A DNA stretch of 64,000 nt from Nocardia asteroides (GTDB taxonomy: Bacteria; Actinomycetota; Actinomycetes; Mycobacteriales; Mycobacteriaceae), in contig CP082844.1 of assembly GCA_019930625.1 (NCBI GenBank), positions 5,208,001 to 5,272,000 on the forward strand. Reading direction: 5' to 3'. The notes beneath the pieces are model-generated. The model worked only from the letters and a program-made list of their open reading frames with translations. It made no database searches and was not told the DNA's origin. Of the stretch, positions 1-8,324 are shown one piece after another. Made by a program: the position numbers and the translations under genes. How positions within the stretch are numbered: position 1 is the stretch's first letter; each line of letters opens with the position of its first letter.

Positions 1-444
1 TTGACCGCGGCAAAGTCCGGCTCGAAAATCCACCTACTGTCCGATCGGGCGGGAATACCACTGTCGGTGGCGGTTTCGGCGGCCAACACCAACGATGCCG
101 AGGCATTGCGGCCGCTGGTCAAGGCGGTCCCCGCGGTTCGGTCGCGGCGCGGTCCGCGTCGGCGCAAACCGGCCGAACTGCATGCCGACAAGGCGTACGA
201 CACCGCCGAGCTGCGGCAATGGGTGCGTGATCGGGGTATCGCCGTCCGCATCGCGCGCAAAGGCATCGAATCCTCCCAGCGCCTCGGCCGCCACCGCTGG
301 GTCATCGAACGCACCATCTCCTGGCTCACCGGCTACCACCGGCTCAACATCCGCTACGACCGCAAAGCCACACACTTCCCTGCGTTCCTCACCCTTGCCG
401 CGGCGCTGACCTGCTTCAAGAAGCTGACGAAATACGCCACATGA
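1..444 (+). CDS. IS5-family transposase, C-terminal part (cut by window edge)
   Basis: This is the C-terminal half of a DDE transposase; the N-terminal half lies outside the window. The reading frame contains the second catalytic Asp in HADKAYD and the Glu in RWVIERTISWL, both typical of the IS5/IS1647-like group, followed by the usual C-terminal GYHRLNIRYDRK segment. It ends at 442-444, and the sequence just after (GAGACATCGTC) looks like the IS right end. At positions 3-14 another frame reads DRGK, a motif that normally precedes SGSK in this family, so a frame change near base 15 is likely. Such two-frame transposases are common in IS5 elements, or the copy may be mutated. The first base of the window need not be the start. 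Confidence 0.85.
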   Translation: MTAAKSGSKIHLLSDRAGIPLSVAVSAANTNDAEALRPLVKAVPAVRSRRGPRRRKPAELHADKAYDTAELRQWVRDRGIAVRIARKGIESSQRLGRHRWVIERTISWLTGYHRLNIRYDRKATHFPAFLTLAAALTCFKKLTKYAT

Positions 445-663
445 GACATCGTCTAAGAGGCGGGACTCGAGGTTCTCAGTTCCGCGGAAGTGTAGGCGCG
501 GATGGTGCAATGGCCGCCGGGCCGCTTTCCTCGACGGAGTCCACGCAGCGCGTTGGCGGTGCGCAGGCCGGCATCGGCCGATCGTGACCGCGTCAGCTCC
601 GCTGCTCGAGGCCCGATCCCGTTGGCTCGGCCGTGGCGAATGCCGGTGATTCTGGAGCGGAAG

Positions 664-1434
664 ATGCCGGAGTTTCCGGAGTGGTCGCGGCAGCAGCCAT
701 GGGGCATGCGTCTGGAGTCGGGCCTGGCCCGGGGCGATGGCGGTGGGCCCCGGCCGCGCGTGCGTCGTCGTGGTCGACGTCTTGTCGTCACGACGTCGGT
801 GTCGGTCGCGGTCGAAGCCGGGACATACGTGCTGCCCTACCCGTGGCGCGACGGCGAGGCCACGCAGTTCGCGGCGCGGCACGACGCGGCGCTGGCGGTA
901 GGGCGGCGAGCGGTGTCCCAGCGGCAGCCGTGGTCGCTGTCTCCGGCGGCGTTGCGGCGCGCGCCGGTCGCGGCTCGGCTCGTCCTGCCCTCGCCGAATG
1001 GTTCGGCCATCTGCGCGGCCGTGACCGGTGTGCCGGTGGTCGCGGCCTGCCTGCGCAACGCGAGCGCCGTCGCCCGCTGGATCGTGGAACGAGGGTGGGG
1101 CACCGTGCAGCGGCCGGTGGCCGTGATCGCCGTCGGCGAGCATTGGCCCGGACGCGACGCATTGCGGCCCGCGGTCGAGGATTGGCTGGGCGCGGGAGCG
1201 GTCGCCGCGGCGCTGGCCCGCGGCGGAGCGGGGCCGCTGTCCGCGGAGGCTGCTGCGGCCGCGGCGGCACACGAGGGGGTCGCCGACGTCGCGGCGCTGA
1301 TCCGCGACAGCGCTTCCGGCCGGGAGCTGGCCCGAGGCGGGTTCGCGCAGGATGTCGCGGTGGCCACCGAACTCGACGTCAGCCAGGTGGTGCCGGTGCG
1401 CGCCGAGGCAGCCTTCGCCGACGCCGTCCGATGA
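664..1434 (+). pseudogene. ComB-like 2-phosphosulfolactate phosphatase family protein with two compensating frame changes
   Basis: From about residue 45 onward the product matches the ComB family: LPSPNGSAIC, ACLRNASAVA, VIAVGEHWP and a PAVEDWLGAGAV segment. The ATG at 664 begins MPEFPEWSRQQPWGMRLE, a plausible N-terminus. Between about 742 and 788 the open frame is nonsense, while the next frame over reads AMAVGPGRACVVVDVLS, the conserved strand that carries the metal-binding Asp. An extra base near 745 and a missing base near 788 would explain this, and the frame is then restored. The product as it stands lacks the VVVDVLS core, so it is probably inactive unless these are sequencing errors. 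ComB hydrolyses 2-phosphosulfolactate in coenzyme M synthesis; its role in actinobacteria is not established. Confidence 0.7.
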
Positions 1435-1463
1435 CCGTGGGCGCGCGCCGCGGCCGGTCGGCG

Positions 1464-2081
1464 CTAGAGGTGCGGGCCGACCAGCGCGATCGCGGATTCG
1501 ACCGCCACGTCGACGATGCCCGCGATGTCGTCGCCGTCTTCCACGGTGGTGGCGATCAGTTCCCGGAAGCCGCCGAAGAGGATCGTCGCCACCTGGCGGG
1601 ATGGCGGCCGCAGTCCGGCGGCGGCGAATTCAGGTGTGTCGGCGAGCTTTTGGATCAATGCGACGAACGCGTCGCCGACCTCGCGCTGCAACTGGCGCGT
1701 GGCGTCACCGAGGGCCGGCACGACACGGATCCAACTGAGGGTGAGGGAAGGCTCTTCTCGCGCGGTGGCTATCCAGGCTTCGATGGCTTGGCGGATCTGG
1801 GTGCGCCATGGCATGCAGGGGTCGACCGCGGCATCGATCCGCTGGATCATCTCCTTGTGGTGCTCGGACAGCAGGGCGATGAAGCAGTCCTGTTTGCTGG
1901 TGAAGTGCTCGTAGAAGGTGCGGCGCGAGGTGCGGGCTTGGCGGACCACGTCGGCGACGGTCGAGTCCTGGTAACCGCGTTCGCGCACCGCCACGGCCAT
2001 GGCGTCGAGCAGGCGGCGGCGAAACCCCGCGTCCGCGCCGTCGTCGGCGGAGGTGCGGGGTACCGGCTCGGCGCGTGTCAC
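1464..2081 (-). CDS. TetR/AcrR family transcriptional regulator
   Basis: The 205-residue product starts at a GTG. It has the TetR layout: an N-terminal helix-turn-helix at about residues 20-65 (STVADVVRQARTSRRTFYEHF) and a variable C-terminal ligand-binding region of about 140 residues. It lies 153 bp downstream of the cytochrome P450 gene on the same strand, so the two may be co-transcribed. Two palindromes in the P450 promoter are good candidates for its operators. The ligand cannot be told from the sequence. Confidence 0.9.
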   Translation of the reverse strand: MTRAEPVPRTSADDGADAGFRRRLLDAMAVAVRERGYQDSTVADVVRQARTSRRTFYEHFTSKQDCFIALLSEHHKEMIQRIDAAVDPCMPWRTQIRQAIEAWIATAREEPSLTLSWIRVVPALGDATRQLQREVGDAFVALIQKLADTPEFAAAGLRPPSRQVATILFGGFRELIATTVEDGDDIAGIVDVAVESAIALVGPHL

Positions 2082-2234
2082 GAGATTCAGGTTAGTCAGT
2101 CCGTTCGGCTCGTCGCGTTCCGCCCGAGCCTCGCGGGCGGGGATCCGGCCCCGGCCAGAGCACGGTCGAGATGAGGTCGGCGAGCCTGCCCGTCGACGAG
2201 GGTGACCCCCGGCCGACTTCGGGGAACCGCTCGC

Positions 2235-3578
2235 TCATGCCGTCGCCTCGGCGGCGCGGTCGCGCGCTTGCTCGCGCTGTCGGGGACTGCGACGGTGCAC
2301 CACTGCCCGGCCCTTCTTGGCCGGGACGAGCGCGACACCGCGGAAGTGCGCGCGCTCGTCGCGGGCGTCGGTGGGTTCGAGCGTGAAATCACGCAGCAGC
2401 GTGCGCAGCACGACGTTCATTTCCAACGTGGCGAACGCGGCGCCGATGCACCGGCGGCTGCCGCCGCCGAAGGGAATCCAGCTGAAGGTGCCCGGACGGA
2501 CACCGACGAATCGGTCGGGATCGAAGGCGCGGGCATCGGGGAAGAGTTCCTCGTTGTCGTGCATCAACCGGATGTTGGCCACGATCTTCTGGCCCTTGGG
2601 CAGGGTCCACCGGCCCAGCCGCAGAGAATCGGCGCGGACCTGGCGGAACGTGGCATCGACGACCGGCCGCACTCGCTGCACCTCCAGCAGCGTCGCCTCG
2701 CGCAGCTGTGAACCTCCCGCATCGGCTTCGGTGAGCAGGCGGCGCAGGATGTCCGGGTGCCTGCGCAACCGTTCGATCGTCCACGCCAGCGTTGTCGCCG
2801 TCGTCTCGTGTCCGGCCGTGAGCAGGGTCAGCAATTCGTCGGCGATCTCAGCGTGCGACATGGCCGAGCCGTCGTCGTAGCGCGCTTGCAGCAGCATCGC
2901 CAGCACGTCGTCGCGCTCATCGATCCGGTCGGCTGCGGCGCGGTCGACGAGTCGGCCGACGATTTCGTCGTAGCGTCGGCGATAGGCCGCGAACCGGGCC
3001 CAGGGACCGAGCCTGCCCAGCGCCCGCTGGGGAACCGGGACGGCCGCGAGGGCCGAGGCCACCAGCACCAGTTTGGGTAGCAGTCGGCGCAGTTCGTCGA
3101 ACTCCGCGCCCTCGGCGCCGAAGACCGCGCGCAGGATCACGTTGAGCGTGATCCGCATCATCGAGTCCATCGTCGCGAACTCGCGGCCCGACGGCCAGGC
3201 CGCCATCTCCCGGACCGCTTCCTCCTCGATGAGCGATTCGTACACCGCCAGCCTGCGGCCGTGGAAGGGCGGGGTGAGCAGTTTGCGCTGCTTGCGGTGT
3301 TCGGCGCCGGTCAGCGCGAACAACGAACCCGGCCCGAGGAACTGGCCGAGGTTGACGTCGAGGTTGTCGACGAGGTCGGTGCTCGCGGTGAACAGGGCTT
3401 TGATCTCGGCTGGATCGGCGAGCACGACGCATGGGCCGAATCTGGGCATCTGGATGGTAAAAGCCGATCCGTAACGGTCGTGCATCCGTCGCCAAGTCCG
3501 GGTTCGCCCGGTGAGTATCTGCAGGTTCTGCACGATCGGCGGGGACGAGGGCCCGTCGGGAATGCGCACAGCGGGCAT
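2235..3578 (-). CDS. Cytochrome P450
   Basis: This is a heme-thiolate monooxygenase of 447 residues. It shows the I-helix oxygen-activation motif AGHETT, the K-helix E-x-x-R in LLEVQRVRP, and the heme-binding loop FGGGSRRCIG with the cysteine ligand. There is no signal peptide or membrane anchor, so it should be cytoplasmic and rely on a separate ferredoxin; none is encoded nearby. The ATG at 3578 is chosen because GAGGAGGT lies 6-8 bases upstream; the longer frame to 3647 would run through the promoter. The substrate is unknown. The upstream region holds a good promoter and two operator-like palindromes, suggesting regulation by the neighbouring TetR protein. Confidence 0.95.
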   Translation of the reverse strand: MPAVRIPDGPSSPPIVQNLQILTGRTRTWRRMHDRYGSAFTIQMPRFGPCVVLADPAEIKALFTASTDLVDNLDVNLGQFLGPGSLFALTGAEHRKQRKLLTPPFHGRRLAVYESLIEEEAVREMAAWPSGREFATMDSMMRITLNVILRAVFGAEGAEFDELRRLLPKLVLVASALAAVPVPQRALGRLGPWARFAAYRRRYDEIVGRLVDRAAADRIDERDDVLAMLLQARYDDGSAMSHAEIADELLTLLTAGHETTATTLAWTIERLRRHPDILRRLLTEADAGGSQLREATLLEVQRVRPVVDATFRQVRADSLRLGRWTLPKGQKIVANIRLMHDNEELFPDARAFDPDRFVGVRPGTFSWIPFGGGSRRCIGAAFATLEMNVVLRTLLRDFTLEPTDARDERAHFRGVALVPAKKGRAVVHRRSPRQREQARDRAAEATA

Positions 3579-3595
3579 GCGCCCACCTCCTCGTG

Positions 3596-3647
3596 TGGTA
3601 CTTCGATGTACCACCAGTACGGTACGCTTGCGTACCGCGTGTGACAA
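3596..3647 (-). promoter_or_regulatory. P450 promoter with two palindromic operators
   Basis: Read on the minus strand, TTGTCA (3647-3642), a 17-bp spacer and TACCGT (3624-3619) form a good sigma-70-type promoter. A perfect palindrome, CGGTACGC-TT-GCGTACCG, covers 3620-3637, inside the spacer and -10. A second, imperfect one (TGGTAC...GTACCA, 3596-3613) lies just downstream, before the ribosome site. Both share GGTAC half-sites, as expected for paired sites of one dimeric repressor. The TetR protein at 1464-2081 is the closest candidate. Confidence 0.6.
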
Positions 3648-3656
3648 GGCTTACAC

Positions 3657-4889
3657 CTACCGGTCTCCGCACGCGAGGTCCCACAGCTCGGTGCTGTGGA
3701 CGGCGATCAGCGACGCGATGCGGCCGAGCGCCTCTGACACGGGCAGCCGATCGAGTCGGTGCCCGTCACGCAGGCGCAGCGCCACATCGTCGGGGGCGGC
3801 CTCCTGTGCTCCGATGATCGCTTGATACGGCACGAGACGGTGGTCGCGGATGCGCGATCCGAGACTGCCACGATCCGGCGGGCAGACCACCACGCGCAGC
3901 CCGAGGTCACGGCAGCGCCGTTCGAACCGCTCGGCCGCCGCGTGCTGCACATCGCTCACCGGCAGCACGACCACCTGGGTGGGCGCCAGCCATGCGGGGA
4001 ACCGGCCACCATGGTGTTCGACCAGGTGAGCCACGGCGCGCTCGATGCTGCCGATGATGCTGCGATGCACCATGACCGGCCGGTGCGCGGCGCCGTCGGC
4101 GCCGGTGTAGTGTAAATCGAACCGCTCGGGTTGATGGAAATCGACCTGAACGGTGGACAGGGTGGACTCCCGTCCCGCGCTGTCGCGGACCTGCACATCA
4201 ATCTTCGGGCCGTAGAACGCGGCTTCGCCTTCCACCGCCTCGTAGCGCAGGCCGGAGTCGTCCAGGACGTCGGTGAGCACCGCCATCGAGCGCTCCCACA
4301 GTCGCGGCGCGGCAACGTATTTCCCACCGGGTCCGGGCAGGGACAACCGGTAGCGAGCCGCGTCGATGCCCAGCGCGGCATAGGCGGAACCGATCATCGC
4401 CAGCGCCGCGGCGACCTCGGCACAGACCTGATCGAGGGTGCAGAAGATATGCGCGTCGTTGAGCTGGATCGCGCGCACCCGGGTCAATCCGCCCAGCACG
4501 CCGGAGAGTTCGGAGCGGTACATGCCGCCCAGTTCAGCGATCCGCAGCGGCAGTTCCCGATAGCTGTGCGCGCGGGAGCGGAACAGCAGCGCGTGGTGCG
4601 GGCACAGGCTCGGACGCAGCACCACTTGTTCGCCGCCCAGGTCCATCGGCGGGAACATGTCGTCGCGGTAATGCCGCCAGTGCCCGGAGATCTCGTAGAG
4701 TTCGCGTTTGCCGAGCACCGGCGAATACACGTGGCGGTAGCCCGCGCGGTGTTCGGCGGTGCGGATGTAGTCCTCCAGGGCCTGGCGCACCGCCGCGCCG
4801 TCGGGCAGCCAGAACGGCAGTCCCGCGCCGATCAGCGGGTCGGTGTCGAACAGATCCAGCGCACGGCCGAGGGTGCGATGGTCGGGCAT
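3657..4889 (-). CDS. Short threonyl-tRNA synthetase lacking TGS and editing domains
   Basis: The 410-residue product consists only of the class II catalytic core and the anticodon-binding domain. Housekeeping ThrRS is about 640-690 residues because of N-terminal TGS and editing domains, which are absent here. The three zinc ligands of the active site appear conserved: the Cys in RPSLCPHH, the His in NDAHIFC, and the His in VMVHRSIIGS. Motif 2 is recognisable (MYRSELSGVLGGLTRVR), and the C-terminal domain has the anticodon-binding look (VVVLPVSDVQHAAAERF). The ATG at 4889 follows GAGGAGACC. The leader upstream may carry an attenuator. This should be a second, stress- or inhibitor-inducible ThrRS rather than the housekeeping enzyme. 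A role in resistance to a ThrRS inhibitor is inference only. Confidence 0.88.
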   Translation of the reverse strand: MPDHRTLGRALDLFDTDPLIGAGLPFWLPDGAAVRQALEDYIRTAEHRAGYRHVYSPVLGKRELYEISGHWRHYRDDMFPPMDLGGEQVVLRPSLCPHHALLFRSRAHSYRELPLRIAELGGMYRSELSGVLGGLTRVRAIQLNDAHIFCTLDQVCAEVAAALAMIGSAYAALGIDAARYRLSLPGPGGKYVAAPRLWERSMAVLTDVLDDSGLRYEAVEGEAAFYGPKIDVQVRDSAGRESTLSTVQVDFHQPERFDLHYTGADGAAHRPVMVHRSIIGSIERAVAHLVEHHGGRFPAWLAPTQVVVLPVSDVQHAAAERFERRCRDLGLRVVVCPPDRGSLGSRIRDHRLVPYQAIIGAQEAAPDDVALRLRDGHRLDRLPVSEALGRIASLIAVHSTELWDLACGDR

Positions 4890-4890
4890 G

Positions 4891-4956
4891 GTGGTCTCCT
4901 CGTCAACAACGGGCGAGTGACCACAAGATGAAGCCCGGGGCACTCGCCCCGGGGCT
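4891..4956 (-). promoter_or_regulatory. Candidate attenuator: mutually exclusive hairpins before the ThrRS start
   Basis: In the transcript, hairpin A pairs AGCCCCGGGGC with GCCCCGGGCT (4956-4932). Hairpin B pairs GGGCGAGTG (4949-4941) with CACTCGCCC (4919-4911), nine perfect pairs, and uses part of hairpin A, so A and B cannot coexist. A third stem pairs GTGGTC (4924-4919) with GACCAC (4896-4891); it places the Shine-Dalgarno bases at 4901-4896 in or beside the stem, just before the ATG. No long U-run follows hairpin A. The arrangement fits ribosome-controlled attenuation or translational masking, but no folding calculation was made. Confidence 0.5.
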
Positions 4957-4971
4957 GGGATGGAACAGGGA

Positions 4972-5022
4972 TCAGCGCGCCGGGACGGATTCCGGCGTCG
5001 TCGTCACAGCAGCGCGCTTCAC
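4972..5022 (-). CDS. Possible leader peptide with three consecutive Thr codons
   Basis: A 16-codon frame, VKRAAVTTTPESVPAR, starts at GTG 5022 and stops at 4972, 82 bases before the ThrRS start. Its three adjacent ACG codons (5004-4996) would be where a ribosome stalls when charged tRNA-Thr is scarce. A short stem, CGCCGG...CCGGCG, overlaps the codons just after them, and the alternative hairpins follow. A -10-like TAGCGT lies eight bases before the GTG, so it could be translated leaderless. It is the tail of a longer open frame (up to 5181), so the start is inferred. Confidence 0.5.
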   Translation of the reverse strand: MKRAAVTTTPESVPAR

Positions 5023-5171
5023 GTCGGCGACGCTAGCAGACGCCACCGTCGCCGCACACCCGAATATCGCGTGCGCCGCCGCGAGAGGCGCGAAGATCTC
5101 GAAGCGCCCCCCGGCACGGCGGCTTTCGCGCATAATCGACTTCGATTGGCATGCAATGACATCGGGGGTCG

Positions 5172-6464
5172 ATGGGGACACGCAGAGCGGTGCTGCAAGC
5201 GGGGGTGATGCTCCCGCTGGCTGCCGCGTGCGCGCCGGATCTGCTGCTGGGCAGTTCGGACGCGGTGCGTGTCGGGGTGTCCTGGAGCGGGTCGGAACTG
5301 GCCGCCTTCCACGCCGTACTCGACGGGCTGAACCTGCCCTTCGACGTCGAAGTCATCCCGCTCGGAGACAACACCGACACCGCCTTCAGCGCAGGCGGCC
5401 GATCCGCGCCGGACGTGGTGCTGCTGCCGCAGGCGGGGCGGGTGCGGGAACTGGCCGAGCGAAAGAAACTACGGCCGATCGCCGAGACGGTGTGGACCGA
5501 CGACCTCGGTCCCCGCTACGCCCAGCACTGGCAATTGTTGCTGCGCTATGGAAGTCGTGCGTTCGGCGTGCCGTTCAAGGCCGCCGACAAGTCACTGGTG
5601 TGGTACGACCGGCGGCAGTTCGACACCTACGGGTTGGGTGACCCGGCGGAATGGACGCTACCCGACTGGGTCAACCGGATGGAGGTCCTCGCACAGTCGC
5701 CGATCCGCCTGCTCGCGCTGGCCGCCGCCGACGGATGGGTGCTGACCGACTTCTTCGAAAACGCCCTGCTGGCCGAATCACCCAGGATCTACGACGAACT
5801 GGCCTCCCGGAGCGGACGAGAGTGGGACAACCCGGCAGTGCGGGCCGCGCTCACCCACCTGGGGGTCCTGTGGGGACACCGGCACGCCTTTCCCGGAGGA
5901 GTCGGGGTCGCGTTGACCCGGCAGTTCTCCGACGCCGTCCGCGACGTGTTCCAGCATCGCCACGCCGCAGCCGTGGTCGCCCCCGATTTCGCCGAACCGA
6001 TCATCCGCAGCGCGGTGCGCGCGTCCGGCCGCGAGGTGCGGGACGTGGTCGGGGTAGCGCCGTTTCCGTCCGTCAACACCGCGTCGGGGCGGCCGAAGAT
6101 CGTCGGCGGTGACGTGATCGTGGTGACACGCGAAGCGAACCGGCGCGCCGAGGATCTGGTCGAAAAACTGGCCGGTGTCCACGCCCCTCTGCCCTGGATC
6201 GAGCGCTACGGCGGTTTCCTCACGCCGAACATGCGCACCGACGCGACGTACTCGCCGCTGCTGGCATCCTCGGCGCGTGAGCTGAACGCCCGCAGCGCCT
6301 TCGACCTGTCCGACCGGATCGGCGCGGTGGGCGCACGGGAAGGATTGTGGCGGGTGCTGACCGAATTCCTGATCGCGATCGGCGACGGTGCGCAGACGCG
6401 GGTGGCCGAGTCCATCGAACGCGCGATCACCGCGCTGGACGGCTTCGAGCGGCGGCCCCGGTGA
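5172..6464 (+). CDS. ABC transporter extracellular solute-binding lipoprotein
   Basis: The 430-residue product has a lipoprotein signal: Arg-rich start, hydrophobic stretch, and lipobox LAAAC with the Cys at residue 20. The mature part has the fold of carbohydrate-type (MalE/UgpB-like) binding proteins, with elements such as VPFKAADKSLVWYDRRQF, which resembles the FKVDTKSLVWYNK region of that family. It would be anchored on the outside of the membrane and deliver substrate to the fused permease encoded next, with which it overlaps by 4 bp. The ligand is not evident. No ATPase gene is in the cluster, as in actinobacterial sugar importers that share a common MsiK-type ATPase. Confidence 0.88.
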   Translation: MGTRRAVLQAGVMLPLAAACAPDLLLGSSDAVRVGVSWSGSELAAFHAVLDGLNLPFDVEVIPLGDNTDTAFSAGGRSAPDVVLLPQAGRVRELAERKKLRPIAETVWTDDLGPRYAQHWQLLLRYGSRAFGVPFKAADKSLVWYDRRQFDTYGLGDPAEWTLPDWVNRMEVLAQSPIRLLALAAADGWVLTDFFENALLAESPRIYDELASRSGREWDNPAVRAALTHLGVLWGHRHAFPGGVGVALTRQFSDAVRDVFQHRHAAAVVAPDFAEPIIRSAVRASGREVRDVVGVAPFPSVNTASGRPKIVGGDVIVVTREANRRAEDLVEKLAGVHAPLPWIERYGGFLTPNMRTDATYSPLLASSARELNARSAFDLSDRIGAVGAREGLWRVLTEFLIAIGDGAQTRVAESIERAITALDGFERRPR

Positions 6465-8275
6465 CGCGGCCCACGGACTTCCGAGCGAACGGGCTTAGCA
6501 TCGAGCTGGCCACCCGCCGCATGCGCGGGCCGCTGGTCGCCGGCGGCCGGCCGCGGCGCTGGCCGGCCAGGCTGGCCGCACTGCCCGCGACCGTACTCAC
6601 GGTGGCCCTGCTGGTGCTGCCCGCCGGGTGGAGCGTGGTCATCGCCACCCGCGCGCGCCCGATCACCGTGCTCGCGTGCGCGATCGTCGCGGTGAGCGCG
6701 CTGCTGCCTGCCATAGTGCGCAGAAGGCTGGGTGCGCCGCCGATACGGATCGCGGTGTGGCTGTGGGCGATCGCCGGCACGGTCGGTGGTCTGCGGCTGC
6801 TGGGCGGCACGATGACCGCCGACGGCAGAGGCGCGTACCTGCGCACGCTGCTGTGGGTGGCCTTCGGAATCGGGCTGCTGGTGTTGGCGTTGGCGATCGC
6901 GTGGTGGGGGCGCGCGGCGCGCTGGCTGTGGCTTCCGCTGATCGTGCCGTTCGGGATCTCGGCGTTCGTATCCGGTGTGGCGTTCCGGGTGATCTTCGGT
7001 TCCGGTGCGCGGTGGCTGGCCATCGAAGACGTCGGCGCCTACCGGTGGTGGCTGGCGGCGATGCTGGGGTCGGCGTTCCTGTGGACCTGGCTGGGTTTCC
7101 TCACCGCGCTGTTCCGGGCGGGCATCCACGCGATCGAGACCGACCCGGCGCGCGCCGGGTACCTGTATCGCGACGACGGCAGGCCGCTGGCGCTGCGGCT
7201 GTACGAATTGCTGCGGCCGGTACTGCTGGTCGCCGGGCTCGCGGTGGGAGTCGCGGCCGCGCGCGTGTTCGATGTCGTGCTGATCGGGGTCCCCGGGGCC
7301 CTGGAGTACCAGGTGGACAGCGCCACCGTGCACTGGTGGCGACTGACCGCCGACGCCGAGCCCGGCGCCGCGGCCGCCTACGCGCTACCGCTGGCGGTGC
7401 TCGTGGGCGCGGTCGCGTGGCTGTTGCAGCTGGACGTGCGCAGACATCGCGCCAGTTGGTCGGCGCTGCAGGCGATCTCGGTGCCGGGACGGCGGCGCAT
7501 GGGCCCGTTGCGGGTAGCGGGCATCGTGGTGGTCTCGGTGCTGGCGCTGTTCCCGATCGGCGTGCTCGCCTATACGAGTGTGCGCGGACACGACGGATTC
7601 GGGTGGTCGGCGGTCGGTCTGGTGTGGGGTGACGACGGGTTGTGGCGCTCGCTGCAGACCACCGCGTGGGTCGCGGGGATCGTGACGGTGGTCGTGGTCA
7701 CCGCTGCGGTGCCGGTGGCCTACCAGCTGGCCGCCTTGCGCCCCGACGGCACCGCCGCGCGAGTGGCCGTCGTGGCGCTGGTGGTGCTCGCGGTGATCCC
7801 GGCGCAGATCTATCTCGGGCCGATCGAAGGTCTCGTCGACACCTACCAACTGTCGGGAACGCGGATACCGCTGATCCTCGTGCACGCAGCCGCGGGCCTG
7901 CCGATCGCCATCCTCGTGCTGCGCGGCGCGCTGCTCGCCCCGCCCGGGAGCGCCGCGGCCGACGCCCTGCACGGCCTGGCCGGTCCCGGCACGATCGCGC
8001 ATCGGGTGCTCGCCTCCTCCGGGCCCGCGCTGGGTGCGGTGGCGGTGCTGGAATTCGTCCAGGTGTGGAACGACTTCTTCATCGGGCTCGTGGTCAGCGG
8101 GGCGGGAGCGAGCCCCTGGTCGCTGCTGTTGTGGGGTGAGGCAAGGCAGTTCGGGGAGAACGCCGCCCAACTGGCCGCGGGATCGCTGGTGTCGGCGGTG
8201 TTGCCGGTGGCGCTGCTGCTGGCGACCTGGCGGCGCTGGGTGGTGCCGGGACTGACCGGGGGAGTACTGCGATGA
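6461..8275 (+). CDS. Fused ABC transporter permease (two permease domains in one chain)
   Basis: The 604-residue membrane protein starts at a GTG overlapping the previous stop (GTGA). It contains two tandem permease halves, each with about six membrane segments. The first half has an EAA-like loop around residues 210-250 (AIETDPARAGYLYRDDG region). The second has one around 500-540 (ADALHGLAGPGTIAHRVL) followed by VQVWNDFFIGLV, a typical MalG-like ending. In most sugar importers these are two separate proteins (MalF- and MalG-like); here they appear fused. It should pair with the preceding binding protein and with an ATPase encoded elsewhere. Confidence 0.85.
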   Translation: MTRPTDFRANGLSIELATRRMRGPLVAGGRPRRWPARLAALPATVLTVALLVLPAGWSVVIATRARPITVLACAIVAVSALLPAIVRRRLGAPPIRIAVWLWAIAGTVGGLRLLGGTMTADGRGAYLRTLLWVAFGIGLLVLALAIAWWGRAARWLWLPLIVPFGISAFVSGVAFRVIFGSGARWLAIEDVGAYRWWLAAMLGSAFLWTWLGFLTALFRAGIHAIETDPARAGYLYRDDGRPLALRLYELLRPVLLVAGLAVGVAAARVFDVVLIGVPGALEYQVDSATVHWWRLTADAEPGAAAAYALPLAVLVGAVAWLLQLDVRRHRASWSALQAISVPGRRRMGPLRVAGIVVVSVLALFPIGVLAYTSVRGHDGFGWSAVGLVWGDDGLWRSLQTTAWVAGIVTVVVVTAAVPVAYQLAALRPDGTAARVAVVALVVLAVIPAQIYLGPIEGLVDTYQLSGTRIPLILVHAAAGLPIAILVLRGALLAPPGSAAADALHGLAGPGTIAHRVLASSGPALGAVAVLEFVQVWNDFFIGLVVSGAGASPWSLLLWGEARQFGENAAQLAAGSLVSAVLPVALLLATWRRWVVPGLTGGVLR

Positions 8276-8324
8276 GACGGATCGAACAGGCGCGATCGTG
8301 CGGCGCGGCGAGCAAGGAACGCCG

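Noticed and set aside
34..1272. 412-residue minus-strand frame
   Set aside because: Arg/Pro-rich antisense of the IS and ComB-like genes.
4890..5100. T-box riboswitch upstream of the ThrRS
   Set aside because: No T-box consensus or specifier stem is recognisable; a leader peptide explains the structures better.
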